Assembly (NCBI RefSeq): GCF_009711185.1
Contig: NZ_WMIF01000031.1
Coordinates: 1-39,315 of the forward strand
Direction: 5' to 3'
DNA length: 39,315 nt
From: Paracoccus limosus
Lineage (GTDB): Bacteria; Pseudomonadota; Alphaproteobacteria; Rhodobacterales; Rhodobacteraceae
Shown one piece after another: positions 6,751-15,350 of the stretch. Both the position numbers and the translations under genes were made by a program. The notes under the pieces were generated by a model that worked only from the letters and a program-made list of their open reading frames with translations, ran no database searches and was not told the origin of the DNA. Within the stretch, counting starts at the first letter, position 1, and each line of letters opens with the position of its first letter.

Positions 6751-8697
6751 ATGTCCCAGATCTCCCTCACTTTCCCCGATGGCAATTCGCGCGATTATCC
6801 CGCCGGCATCACCGCCGCCGAGGTTGCGGCCTCCATCGCCCCCAGCCTTGCCAAGAACGCGATTTCGGCCAGCCTTGATGGCGCGCATATCGATCTGGCC
6901 TGGCCGATCAATGCCTCGGGCAAGATCGCCATCAACACGATGAAGGATGCCGAACCGGCGCTGGAACTGATCCGACACGACCTGGCCCATATCATGGCCC
7001 GCGCCGTGCAAGAGCTCTGGCCTGACGTCAAGGTCACCATCGGCCCGGTCCGCGATCAGGGCTGGTTCTACGACTTCGACCGCGCCGAGCCCTTCACTCC
7101 CGAGGATCTGGGCGCCATCGAGGCGCGCATGAAACAGATCATCAATGCGCGCGATCCGGTCCGCACCGAGGTCTGGGACCGCGCCCGCGCCCGCGTCTAT
7201 TACGAAGAACGTGGCGAGCCCTTCAAGGTGGAACTCCTCGACCGCATTCCGGGCGATGAACCGATCCGCATGTATTGGCATGGCGACTGGCAAGACCTGT
7301 GCCGCGGCCCGCATTTGCAATCTACTGGCCAGGTCCCTGCCGATGCCTTCAAGCTGACCCATGTCGCCGGCGCTTATTGGCTGGGCGATGCCTCGCGCCC
7401 GATGCTGCAACGCATCTATGGCGTGGCCTTCAAGAACCGCGACGACCTGAAAGCCCACCTGACCATGCTGGAAGAGGCCGCCAAGCGCGACCACCGCAAG
7501 CTGGGCCGCGAAATGGAGCTGTTCCACTTTCAGGAAGAAGCCCCCGGCATGGTGTTCTGGCACCCGAACGGCTGGACGATCTACCGCGAGCTTGAAGCTT
7601 ATATGCGCCGTCGCCTGATCCGCGCGAATTACAAGGAAATCAAAACGCCGCAGGTGGTCGACCGCATCCTGTGGGAAAAGTCCGGCCATTGGGAAGCCTA
7701 CCGCGAGAACATGTTCATCGTCGAAGTGGACGAGGAAGGCGCCAAGGAAAAGCGCATCAACGCGCTGAAACCGATGAACTGCCCCTGCCACGTCCAGATC
7801 TACAATCAGGGCCTGAAATCCTATCGCGACCTGCCGCTGCGCCTGGCCGAGTTCGGCTCGTGCCACCGTTACGAATCCTCGGGCTCGATGCACGGGCTGA
7901 TGCGGGTGCGCGGCTTCGTGCAGGACGATGCGCATATCTTCTGTACCGAGGATCAGATCGAGGGCGAATGCGCAGGCTTCATCGCGCTGCTGTCCTCGGT
8001 CTATCAGGATCTTGGCTTCAAGGGCTTCGACATCAAGCTGTCCACGCGCCCCGAGGTCCGTATCGGCACCGACGAACAATGGGACAAGGTCGAGGGCGCG
8101 CTGAAAGGCGCCATCGAACATCTGGGCCTGCCCTATGAGATCAACCCCGGCGACGGCGCCTTCTATGGCCCGAAACTGGACTTCAAGCTGACCGACGCCA
8201 TCGGGCGCGAATGGCAATGCGGCACCTTCCAGGTCGACCCGAACCTGCCCGAGCGGCTGGATGCGGAATATGTCGGCGAGGACGGCGCCAAGCACCGCCC
8301 CTACATGCTGCATCGCGCGGTCTTGGGCAGCTTCGAGCGCTTCATCGGCATCCTGATCGAGAACTATTCGGGCAAGCTGCCCTTGTGGCTGGCACCGCGT
8401 CAGGTCGTGGTCGCCTCCATCGTCTCGGGCGCCGATGATTACGTCAACGAGGTCGTGGCCCAATTGCGCAATGCGGGCATCCGCGCCGAAGCCGATACCC
8501 GCAACGAAAAGATCAACTACAAGGTCCGCGAGCATTCGGTCGGCAAGGTGCCGGTCATCATGGCCATCGGCATGAAAGAGGTCGAGGAAGCCACCGTCTC
8601 GATCCGCCGTCTTGACAAGCAGGGCAGCGAAGTGCTGAAACTTGACCAGGCGGTCAAATTGCTTCACGACGAAGCCTGCCCGCCCGACCTGCGTTGA
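6751..8697 (+). CDS. thrS: Threonyl-tRNA synthetase
   Basis: Charges tRNA-Thr with threonine. The 648-residue protein is full length with the usual order: TGS domain (about 1-65), editing domain with H76-x3-H80 (HDLAH) and CRGPHL, class II catalytic core, and C-terminal anticodon-binding domain (about 545-648). The catalytic zinc ligands are Cys344 (MNCPCH), His395 (QDDAH) and His521 (MLHRAV), each ten positions later than C334/H385/H511 of the E. coli enzyme. The start at 6751 is fixed by GAGGAGGA six bases upstream. A TTGACA at 6660-6665 could be the -35 element but I see no good -10 at the right distance. A terminator follows at 8734-8790. Confidence 0.97.
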   Translation: MSQISLTFPDGNSRDYPAGITAAEVAASIAPSLAKNAISASLDGAHIDLAWPINASGKIAINTMKDAEPALELIRHDLAHIMARAVQELWPDVKVTIGPVRDQGWFYDFDRAEPFTPEDLGAIEARMKQIINARDPVRTEVWDRARARVYYEERGEPFKVELLDRIPGDEPIRMYWHGDWQDLCRGPHLQSTGQVPADAFKLTHVAGAYWLGDASRPMLQRIYGVAFKNRDDLKAHLTMLEEAAKRDHRKLGREMELFHFQEEAPGMVFWHPNGWTIYRELEAYMRRRLIRANYKEIKTPQVVDRILWEKSGHWEAYRENMFIVEVDEEGAKEKRINALKPMNCPCHVQIYNQGLKSYRDLPLRLAEFGSCHRYESSGSMHGLMRVRGFVQDDAHIFCTEDQIEGECAGFIALLSSVYQDLGFKGFDIKLSTRPEVRIGTDEQWDKVEGALKGAIEHLGLPYEINPGDGAFYGPKLDFKLTDAIGREWQCGTFQVDPNLPERLDAEYVGEDGAKHRPYMLHRAVLGSFERFIGILIENYSGKLPLWLAPRQVVVASIVSGADDYVNEVVAQLRNAGIRAEADTRNEKINYKVREHSVGKVPVIMAIGMKEVEEATVSIRRLDKQGSEVLKLDQAVKLLHDEACPPDLR

Positions 8698-8733
8698 TCC
8701 CGATCACCAGGCCCAGCAATAAATCGCTCAAAA

Positions 8734-8790
8734 CGCCGCGCAACCTGACCTAGCGTCAAGTTGCGCGGCGCTTTCTCGCTTGCGTTTTTT
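8734..8790 (+). terminator. Terminator after thrS
   Basis: A perfect 11-bp stem, CGCCGCGCAAC (8734-8744) with GTTGCGCGGCG (8760-8770), a 15-base loop that could extend the pairing, and a T-rich tail ending in TTTTTT (8785-8790). The T-run is 14 bases from the stem, so it is not a textbook terminator. Confidence 0.65.
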
Positions 8791-8930
8791 AACGAATCGT
8801 TCATCCTCTCCTGCGCGTGAGCACGACTTTCTACCGCCTCCCTCTTACGGGGCAGCCGGACTTGACGGGAAAGATGGCTGCACGGCCCGGAAGCAATCTC
8901 GCCCCGGGATGACTTGAAGGAGAGACGGTA

Positions 8931-9137
8931 ATGGCTACCGGCACCGTGAAATGGTTCAACGCCACCAAAGGCTATGGCTTCATCGCCCCCGATGATGGCG
9001 GCAAGGACGTTTTCGTCCATATCTCGGCGGTCGAGCGCGCCGGTCTGACCGGCCTGAACGACAACCAGAAGATCGCCTATGAACTGCAATCGGGCCGCGA
9101 CGGCCGCAGCTCGGCCAGCGACCTGAAACTGCTCTGA
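8931..9137 (+). CDS. cspA: Cold-shock domain protein, CspA family
   Basis: A 68-residue single-stranded nucleic acid-binding protein that acts as an RNA chaperone. It is one cold-shock domain: [15 protein letters not shown] (RNP1 core KGYGFI) followed by DVFVHI (RNP2). Ribosome site AAGGAGA lies 9 bases before the ATG. About 140 bases of leader separate it from the thrS terminator; long leaders are common in this family and can be thermosensitive, but I see no clear structure I would defend. Own terminator at 9165-9190, so it is monocistronic. Whether it is cold-inducible cannot be told from sequence. Confidence 0.95.
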   Translation: MATGTVKWFNATKGYGFIAPDDGGKDVFVHISAVERAGLTGLNDNQKIAYELQSGRDGRSSASDLKLL

Positions 9138-9164
9138 TCCTCTGAGCAGATGGAATTCCGGAAA

Positions 9165-9190
9165 CGGCCCGCCCCGTCGCGGGCCGTTTT
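9165..9190 (+). terminator. Terminator of the cold-shock gene
   Basis: A perfect 8-bp stem CGGCCCGC/GCGGGCCG (9165-9172 and 9179-9186) with a 6-base loop, then TTTT. Confidence 0.85.
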
Positions 9191-9204
9191 CATATCCGGC
9201 TCGC

Positions 9205-9290
9205 GGCTTCTTTCGTGTCTAAATATCCCGGGGGAACGCGCCTGCGGCCCCGTCGAGGGGCCACGGGCGCGTGGGGGCAGAGCCCCCTTT
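9205..9290. repeat. Dispersed palindromic intergenic repeat, copy B
   Basis: GGCTTCTTTCGTGTCTAAATA followed by TCCCGGGGG, an inner palindromic stretch with CCCCGTCGAGGGG, and a terminal GGGGGCAGAGCCCCC hairpin. Same architecture as copies A and C. It lies between the cspA terminator and the acyl-CoA synthetase gene. Confidence 0.8.
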
Positions 9291-9327
9291 CCCCGCCACC
9301 CGCGCCACTCTATCTGAGACGGGGACA

Positions 9328-10806
9328 ATGGAAACGGGCGATGCGATGAATCTGGCCGAACATGTGCTGCGCGCGGGGCAGGCCACACCGGACAAGCTGG
9401 CCATGTCGGTGCTGGGCCTGTCGCGGGCCGACCGCTGGTCGCATGGCCGGTTGCGTCAGGCCGTACTGGGCGCGGCCACCGGCCTGCGTCAGGCGGGACT
9501 GCTGCCCGGCGATCGGCTGTTGCTGCGGCTGGGCAATACGCCGGCCTTTCCCATTGCCTATCTCGCAGCGATCGCCGCCGGCATCGTACCGGTCCCGACC
9601 TCGGCACAGCTGACCGGCCCTGAAATCACCCGCATCGCCGCGATGATCGGCCCGGCCCTGATCCTTGCCGATAGCGGCATCGCCTTGCCCGACCACCCGG
9701 CCCGGACTCTCGACGCCGTCACATTCGCCGGCTTTTACGACCTGCCACAGGCCGGGTTCCAGCCGCACCAGCCCGACGATCTGGCCTATATCGTCTTTAC
9801 CTCGGGCAGTTCAGGCCAGCCGCGCGCGGTCTGCCATGCGCACCGCGCGATTCTGGCGCGGCAGATGATGTTTCAGGGCTGGTATGGGCTGACGGCGCAG
9901 GACCGGCTGCTGCATGCCGGCGCCTTCAACTGGACCTTCACGCTTGGCACCGGGCTGCTGGATCCGTGGACGCTTGGCGCCACCGCGCTGATCCCGGCCG
10001 AGGGCGTCACGCCCCAGCAGATCCCGCTGATCGCCAGCCGCCATGGCGCCACGCTGATCGCTGCCGCGCCGGGCGTGTTTCGCCACATGCTGCGCGCCGA
10101 TTGGCGGCCTTGGGCCGGGCTGCGCCACGGGCTGACCGCAGGCGAGCGGCTGGAGCCCGGCCTGCGCGACGCATGGCGCGCGCGCAGCAGCACCGATCTG
10201 CACGAGGCCATGGGCATGTCGGAATGTTCGACCTTTCTGTCGGGCAGTCCGGCGCGGCCGGCGCCGGTGGGCACGGCCGGATTTCCCCAGCCCGGCCGCC
10301 GCATCGCCATTCTTGACGACCAGGGCCGCGAGGGCGACGGCCCCGGCCAGCTGGCAGTGCATCACAGCGATCCGGGGCTGTTTCTGGGCTATCTCGACCA
10401 GCCCGGGGAAACCGCCGCGCGCTTTCAGGGCGACTGGTTCCTGACCGGCGATCTGGCCCAGCGCCTGCCCGACGGCGCCATGCGCACCTTGGGCCGCGCC
10501 GATGACATGATGAATGCCGGCGGCTTTCGCGTCGCGCCGGGCGAGGTCGAGGATGCGCTGGCCCATGTCCCCGAGGCGGGCGAGATTGCCGCGACCGAGC
10601 TTGAGGTCGCGCCCGGCACCAGCATCATCGCGGCCTTCTGGACCGGCACCGCCCCCGAGGATGCCCTGCGCGGGATGGCCGAAAGCCGACTGGCGCGCTA
10701 TAAGCAACCCCGCGAATATATTCACCTTTCCGAACTGCCGCGCACTGCGACCGGCAAGATCAACCGCCGCGCCCTGCGCGCGCGATACCGCAAGGACCAG
10801 CCATGA
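9328..10806 (+). CDS. AMP-forming acyl-CoA synthetase/ligase family protein
   Basis: Predicted to activate a carboxylic acid to its acyl-AMP and then the CoA thioester; substrate unknown. The 492-residue product has the ANL-family motifs in order: phosphate-binding loop FTSGSSGQPRAV (the usual PKG is PRA), GMSECST (A5), TGDLAQR (A7 Asp), GRADDMMNAGGFRVAP (A8 hinge), and catalytic Lys in TATGKINRR near the C-terminus. The layout is close to benzoate/short-chain acyl-CoA ligases. The start at 9328 follows GGGGAC; Met at 9346 is an alternative. Its stop overlaps the start of the DsbA-like gene by four bases (ATGA), so the two are translationally coupled. Confidence 0.85.
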   Translation: METGDAMNLAEHVLRAGQATPDKLAMSVLGLSRADRWSHGRLRQAVLGAATGLRQAGLLPGDRLLLRLGNTPAFPIAYLAAIAAGIVPVPTSAQLTGPEITRIAAMIGPALILADSGIALPDHPARTLDAVTFAGFYDLPQAGFQPHQPDDLAYIVFTSGSSGQPRAVCHAHRAILARQMMFQGWYGLTAQDRLLHAGAFNWTFTLGTGLLDPWTLGATALIPAEGVTPQQIPLIASRHGATLIAAAPGVFRHMLRADWRPWAGLRHGLTAGERLEPGLRDAWRARSSTDLHEAMGMSECSTFLSGSPARPAPVGTAGFPQPGRRIAILDDQGREGDGPGQLAVHHSDPGLFLGYLDQPGETAARFQGDWFLTGDLAQRLPDGAMRTLGRADDMMNAGGFRVAPGEVEDALAHVPEAGEIAATELEVAPGTSIIAAFWTGTAPEDALRGMAESRLARYKQPREYIHLSELPRTATGKINRRALRARYRKDQP

Positions 10807-11456
10807 CCGATCCCCTTCCCGGCCAGATCCGCCTTGATATCCATGCCGATCCGATCTGCCCCTGGTGTCTGATCGGCAAGGCCGAGCTGGACCGGGCGCT
10901 GGAAAGCCGGCCCGACCATCCCTTTGCCATCACCTGGCAGCCGTTCCAGTTGGACCCGCAGATGCCGCAGGCAGGGATGGATTACGTCGCCTACATGAAG
11001 ATGAAATTCACCGACGAAAAGGGCATTCTGGCCGCGATGAAGCCGGTGATGGAGGCCAGCGAGCGGCTGGGATTGTGGATCAACCCCAGCCTGATCGAGC
11101 GGGTGCCGAACACGCTGAACGCCCATCGCCTGCTGCATTGGGCGGGGCTTGAGGGGGCGCAGACCCCGGTCATGTCGGGGCTGATGCGCGCGCATTGGCG
11201 CGAGGGGCGCAACATCAACAACCCCGACGTTCTGGTCGAGATCGGCGAAAAGGCCGGCATGAACGGCGCGGTCATCCGCAGGCTTCTGGCCACCAACGAG
11301 GATCGCGACGAGGTCGCCGGGCGCGAAATCGCGGCGCGACAGCGCGGCATCAACTCGGTCCCGACCTTCATCGTGGCGGGCAGCCATGTCGTGACCGGCG
11401 CCCAGCCGGCGAGCCTGTGGCAGAATGTCATCGACGAGCTGATGGGCCGCGCCTGA
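10803..11456 (+). CDS. DsbA-family oxidoreductase, FrnE-like
   Basis: A 217-residue protein of the DSBA-like thioredoxin-fold family, cytoplasmic because no signal peptide is seen. It has the redox motif CPWC at about residues 19-22 (HADPICPWCLIG), the helical insert typical of FrnE/2-hydroxychromene isomerase relatives, and the cis-Pro loop GINSVPTFIV near residue 185. The family includes disulfide isomerase-like FrnE proteins of polyketide and stress loci; the reaction here is unknown. It starts inside the stop codon of the acyl-CoA synthetase gene, suggesting a shared pathway or simple coupling. Nothing in the pair identifies the substrate. Confidence 0.88.
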   Translation: MTDPLPGQIRLDIHADPICPWCLIGKAELDRALESRPDHPFAITWQPFQLDPQMPQAGMDYVAYMKMKFTDEKGILAAMKPVMEASERLGLWINPSLIERVPNTLNAHRLLHWAGLEGAQTPVMSGLMRAHWREGRNINNPDVLVEIGEKAGMNGAVIRRLLATNEDRDEVAGREIAARQRGINSVPTFIVAGSHVVTGAQPASLWQNVIDELMGRA

Positions 11457-11513
11457 CGCGCAACGGCTGCGCGCGTTGCGTGATGCAGCGCGCCGGCCCG
11501 AAATCCACAAACC

Positions 11514-11529
11514 CCCAGCAATTGCTGGG
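11514..11529. repeat. 16-bp perfect palindrome upstream of nrdJ
   Basis: CCCAGCAATTGCTGGG is its own reverse complement. It lies 57 bases after the DsbA-like gene and 19 bases before the GTACACC repeats. It could be an operator; without a loop it makes a poor terminator. Confidence 0.5.
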
Positions 11530-11547
11530 CGGGGCCCTGTGAAACCC

Positions 11548-11587
11548 GTGCACGGGCCGTACACCGCGCGTACACCGGCTGTACACC
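11548..11587. promoter_or_regulatory. Four 7-bp iterons with 11-bp period before nrdJ
   Basis: GTGCACG (11548-11554) is followed by three identical GTACACC units at 11559, 11570 and 11581. Start-to-start spacing is 11 bases in every case, so all face the same side of the helix. They end 90 bases before the nrdJ start. I do not recognise them as NrdR boxes or as a cobalamin riboswitch. Confidence 0.7.
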
Positions 11588-11677
11588 GCCGGCCGGCCTT
11601 GCAGGCGCAGGGCCGGGGCGACGGGCCCTGCGCGTTCTGCTATCCTGCCGGCGTGCGACCCACCGCCGAGGATGCAG

Positions 11678-13945
11678 ATGACCCGCTTTGCCGCCCCCAT
11701 CGCCGAACAGATCTGGGACATGAAATACCGCCTGAAAGCCGCCGACGGCCAGCCCGTCGATCTGTCGGTCGAGGACAGCTGGCGCCGCGTCGCCCGCGAT
11801 CTGGCCCGCGTCGAGGCCGAGCCCGCGCTGTGGGAGGACCGCTTTTACGCCGCGCTGGAGGATTTCAAATTCCTGCCCGCCGGACGCATCCTTGCCGGGG
11901 CCGGCACCGGGCGCGAGGTGACGCTGTTCAACTGCTTTGTCATGGGCACCATCCCCGACAGCATGGAGGGCATCTTTCAGGCGCTGAAAGAGGCCGCGCT
12001 GACCATGCAGCAGGGCGGCGGCATCGGCTATGATTTCAGCACCATCCGCCCGCGCGGGGCCGAGGTGCATGGGGTGGCGGCGGATGCCTCGGGGCCGCTG
12101 TCATTCATGGATGTCTGGGATGCAATGTGCCGCACCATCATGTCGGCGGGCAGCCGGCGCGGCGCGATGATGGCGACCATGCGCTGCGACCATCCCGATA
12201 TCGAGGCCTTCGTCACCGCCAAGCAGGACAGCGCCCGGCTGCGCATGTTCAACCTGTCGGTGCTGGTGACGGATGGCTTCATGCAGGCGATGCGCGATGA
12301 CGGACCTTGGGATCTGCAATTCGAGGGCAAGGTGTTTCACACCATCCGCGCCCGCGACCTGTGGAACCGGATCATGCGCGCGACCTATGATTACGCCGAG
12401 CCGGGGGTGATCTTTATCGACCGCATCAACCAGCTGAACAACCTTGGCTATGCCGAGACCATCGCCGCCACCAACCCCTGCGGCGAACAGCCGCTGCCGC
12501 CCTATGGCGCCTGCCTGCTGGGCAGCATCAACCTTGCGCGGCTGGTCGAGGCGCCCTTTACGCCCGGCGCGCGGCTGGACATGGCGGCGCTGGACGATCT
12601 GACCCGCGTGGCCGTGCGGATGATGGACAATGTGGTCGACGCCAGCCGCTTTCCCCTGCCCCAGCAGGCGGCCGAGGCGCGGGCCAAGCGCCGCATCGGG
12701 CTGGGCGTCACCGGGCTTGCCGATGCGCTGATGATGCTGGGCCTGCGCTATGGCGCGCCGGGCGCGGTGGCGCAGACCCGCGAATGGATGCATGCAATCG
12801 CGCGGGCGGCCTATCTGGCCTCGGTCGATCTGGCCCGCGAAAAGGGCGCATTTCCGCTGTTTCAGGCCGAGGCCTTTCTGGATTCGGGCTTCATGCAGCA
12901 GATGGACGAGGATGTGCGCGAGGCGGTGGCGCGTCACGGCATCCGCAACGCGCTTTTGACCAGCATCGCGCCGACCGGGACGATCAGCCTTTATGCCGGC
13001 AATGTCAGCTCGGGCATCGAGCCGGTCTTTGCCCATGCCTATACCCGCAAGGTGCTGCAAAAGGACGGCTCGCGCAGCGAAGAAGAGGTGGTCGATTACG
13101 CCGTCCGGCTGTGGCGCGACCTGAACGGCGACGCCCCCCTGCCCGCGCATTTCGTCGATGCGCAGATGCTGGCGCCGCAGGACCATGTCGCCATGCAGGC
13201 GGCGGCGCAGGAATGGGTGGACAGCAGCATCTCGAAGACCATCAACTGCCCGGCCGATATCGGGTTCGACGCCTTCAAGCATGTCTATCTGGCCGCATGG
13301 GAGCTGGGCTGCAAGGGCTGCACCACCTATCGCCCCAATGAGGTGACGGGAAGCGTGCTGTCGGTCAGCGAGGCCGCCGAGGACGCGCCAGAGCCCGACA
13401 AGGGCGCCGAGGTGGTCTATCTGACCAAGCCTCTGGACCGGCCGCCGGCGCTGGAGGGCGCGACCTACAAGCTGAAATTCCCGGGCAGCGAGCACGCGAT
13501 CTACATCACCATCAACGATATCGTGCAATCGGGCCACCGCCGGCCCTTCGAGGTGTTCATCAACTCGAAGAACATGGAGCATTTCGCCTGGACCGTGGCG
13601 CTGACGCGGATGATCAGCGCCGTGTTCCGGCGCGGCGGCGACGTCAGTTTCGTGGTCGAGGAGCTGAAGGCCGTGTTCGATCCGCGCGGCGGGGCGTGGA
13701 TCGAGGGGCGCTATGTGCCCTCGATTCTGGCTGCGATCGGCGGCGTGATCGAGCGGCACATGATCGCCATCGGCTTTATCGAGGCCGAGGGCAAGGGGCT
13801 GAAATCCGACCCGACCGCCGCGCAGGCCCGCGCCGTTGGCGAGGCCCCGCGCGGGCCCGCCTGCCCGTCCTGCGGGCAATACGGGCTGCATATGGTCGAG
13901 GGCTGCATGACCTGCCCGCATTGCGGCTATTCGAAATGCGGCTGA
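11678..13945 (+). CDS. nrdJ: Adenosylcobalamin-dependent ribonucleotide reductase (class II)
   Basis: Reduces ribonucleotides to deoxyribonucleotides using a radical generated from adenosylcobalamin, so it works with or without oxygen. The 755-residue protein has the substrate-site Cys in LFNCFVMG, the glycyl/thiyl region NPCGEQPLPPYGACLLGS, and an RNR barrel with SIAPTGTISLYAGNVSSGIEP. The C-terminus has the redox-shuttle and metal-like cysteines CPSCGQYGLHMVEGCMTCPHCG and ends YSKCG. The start at 11678 is preferred over the ATG two codons earlier because GAGGA lies about six bases before it but abuts the first. It is the only gene of its unit: the next gene is convergent, seven bases after the stop. 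Direct repeats at 11548-11587 probably control it. Confidence 0.94.
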   Translation: MTRFAAPIAEQIWDMKYRLKAADGQPVDLSVEDSWRRVARDLARVEAEPALWEDRFYAALEDFKFLPAGRILAGAGTGREVTLFNCFVMGTIPDSMEGIFQALKEAALTMQQGGGIGYDFSTIRPRGAEVHGVAADASGPLSFMDVWDAMCRTIMSAGSRRGAMMATMRCDHPDIEAFVTAKQDSARLRMFNLSVLVTDGFMQAMRDDGPWDLQFEGKVFHTIRARDLWNRIMRATYDYAEPGVIFIDRINQLNNLGYAETIAATNPCGEQPLPPYGACLLGSINLARLVEAPFTPGARLDMAALDDLTRVAVRMMDNVVDASRFPLPQQAAEARAKRRIGLGVTGLADALMMLGLRYGAPGAVAQTREWMHAIARAAYLASVDLAREKGAFPLFQAEAFLDSGFMQQMDEDVREAVARHGIRNALLTSIAPTGTISLYAGNVSSGIEPVFAHAYTRKVLQKDGSRSEEEVVDYAVRLWRDLNGDAPLPAHFVDAQMLAPQDHVAMQAAAQEWVDSSISKTINCPADIGFDAFKHVYLAAWELGCKGCTTYRPNEVTGSVLSVSEAAEDAPEPDKGAEVVYLTKPLDRPPALEGATYKLKFPGSEHAIYITINDIVQSGHRRPFEVFINSKNMEHFAWTVALTRMISAVFRRGGDVSFVVEELKAVFDPRGGAWIEGRYVPSILAAIGGVIERHMIAIGFIEAEGKGLKSDPTAAQARAVGEAPRGPACPSCGQYGLHMVEGCMTCPHCGYSKCG

Positions 13946-13952
13946 GCCGGCG

Positions 13953-15110
13953 CTAAAGCAGGAAGCTGTCGGCGCCGAGCTTCAGCGGATCGTCGAGCAG
14001 CAGGCCGAAATCGGCACGCCCGTCGCCATCGACATCGCCCAGCACCAGCGTCCCGGCGCTGGTGCTGCGTGCGACCAGCTCGCCCGCATGGCCGCTGAAG
14101 GCGCCATCGCCGACAAAGCGGAAGGCCTGATTGCCGGCGACGGTGCTGTTGGCATCGATGAAGGACAGGTCGATCAGGTCGCCCTGCCCGCGCTGGAAAT
14201 CGGTGATCACATCGCGGCCGGGCCCGCCCGTGGTCGAATCCGCGACCGTCGCCAGCACGAAGACATCGGCGCCATAGCCGCCGGTCAGCATGTCGCCGCC
14301 CGCGCCACCCGCCAGCCGGTCATCGCCCGCCCCGCCCATCAGCACGTCCTGACCGGCGCCGCCGATCAGGCTGTCGTGCCCGTCAAGCCCGCGCAGCGTG
14401 TCATTGCCGGCCAGCCCCGTCAGCCGGTTGTCGCCGCTATTGCCCAGCAGGATATTGGCCTGCGCATTGCCAGTGCCCGAGATACCCGCCCCTCCGTCCA
14501 GCACGAGGTTTTCAACATTGGCCTGCAGCGTCCAGTCGATCGTGCTGCGGATCTGGTCGATGCCCTGACCGGCCGTCTCGACCACGCGGTCGCGGCTGTC
14601 ATCGACCACGAAGATGTCATTGCCCGAGCCGCCGACCAGCAGATCCGCGCCGCGACCGCCATCCAACAGGTCATTGCCGAAGCCGCCCCGCAGCGTGTCA
14701 TTGCCGAGCCCGCCAAAGACCCGGTCATTGCCGCCATTGGCATTCACGAGGTCGTTGCCGCCAAAGGCCATGATGTAATCGGCGGCATCGGAAAGTTCGA
14801 AGGTGTCGGCGCGCGACAGGACATAGGCATAGGCGCTGGCGTCCTCCCAATCGACATAGTTCATCATCACATGGGCATCGACGCCCATATCGGTGATCGA
14901 GAACACCGCCCGGCCATTCACCAGATTGGTGTAGCTGTCGAGCTGGCCATAGACATCGCCCCAGCTATCATAGGTGAAATGCCCGCGATAAACGCCGGCG
15001 ACGCTGCCGGCGGTGATGGTGATCTGCCGGCTGTCATAGCTGGTGACGACGCCTTGCCAGACATCGAAACGCGACATGTCCAGCCCGCGGCTGCTTGAAA
15101 TACGTGCCAT
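13953..15110 (-). CDS. RTX-repeat calcium-binding protein, type I secretion substrate candidate
   Basis: A 385-residue acidic, Gly/Asp-rich protein without N-terminal signal peptide. Residues 1-105 are unlike anything I recognise. Two blocks of calcium-binding nonapeptides of the form GGxGxDxLx follow: about 116-170 (FGGNDLVNANGGNDRVFGG onward) and 221-285 (AGNDTLRGLDGHDSLIGG onward). Between them is the VENLVLDGGAGISGTGN spacer seen in many RTX proteins. Residues 286-385 resemble the C-terminal domain of serralysin-type proteins (DVITDFQRGQGDLIDLSFID) and end in hydrophobic SFLL, typical of type I secretion signals. No protease or other catalytic motif is visible and no ABC/MFP secretion genes lie nearby. 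The start at 15110 has GGAG seven bases upstream. Confidence 0.88.
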   Translation of the reverse strand: MARISSSRGLDMSRFDVWQGVVTSYDSRQITITAGSVAGVYRGHFTYDSWGDVYGQLDSYTNLVNGRAVFSITDMGVDAHVMMNYVDWEDASAYAYVLSRADTFELSDAADYIMAFGGNDLVNANGGNDRVFGGLGNDTLRGGFGNDLLDGGRGADLLVGGSGNDIFVVDDSRDRVVETAGQGIDQIRSTIDWTLQANVENLVLDGGAGISGTGNAQANILLGNSGDNRLTGLAGNDTLRGLDGHDSLIGGAGQDVLMGGAGDDRLAGGAGGDMLTGGYGADVFVLATVADSTTGGPGRDVITDFQRGQGDLIDLSFIDANSTVAGNQAFRFVGDGAFSGHAGELVARSTSAGTLVLGDVDGDGRADFGLLLDDPLKLGADSFLL

Positions 15111-15350
15111 TTCCAAACTCCGAACGTGAATACTCGTTAACCGCCGCAAGAATTGCGGGGCGCAGGGATTTTAAAACCGGTTTCGTGATCGGCCGCTCTT
15201 CCTCGGCCGGGTTCAGGAATATCGGACTTGGCCCGCCCGCGACAGCTATCGAAAAGGTGAAGTTCTGCGGGGCCTTGCCGCAGGGATGGCGTCACGGGCA
15301 GCGATGTGAAACTGTGGCGCCCGACAACCGCAGGGAGGGGAAAAACTGCG

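Noticed and set aside
5828..6943. Long plus-strand open frame opposite the alpha/beta hydrolase
   Set aside because: It is Pro/Arg/His-rich without family resemblance, mirrors the codon bias of the true minus-strand gene and runs into thrS.
6574..8667. Very long minus-strand frame opposite thrS
   Set aside because: High-GC shadow of thrS; the product has no recognisable domain and no ribosome site, while the plus strand encodes a complete ThrRS.
11457..11677. Cobalamin riboswitch before nrdJ
   Set aside because: A B12-dependent enzyme made this worth checking, but I see no B12-box-like core or the expected long structured leader; the GTACACC repeats dominate the region.
12101..13921. 606-codon minus-strand frame opposite nrdJ
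   Set aside because: Shadow of nrdJ in GC-rich DNA; low-complexity His/Arg/Gly-rich translation without motifs.
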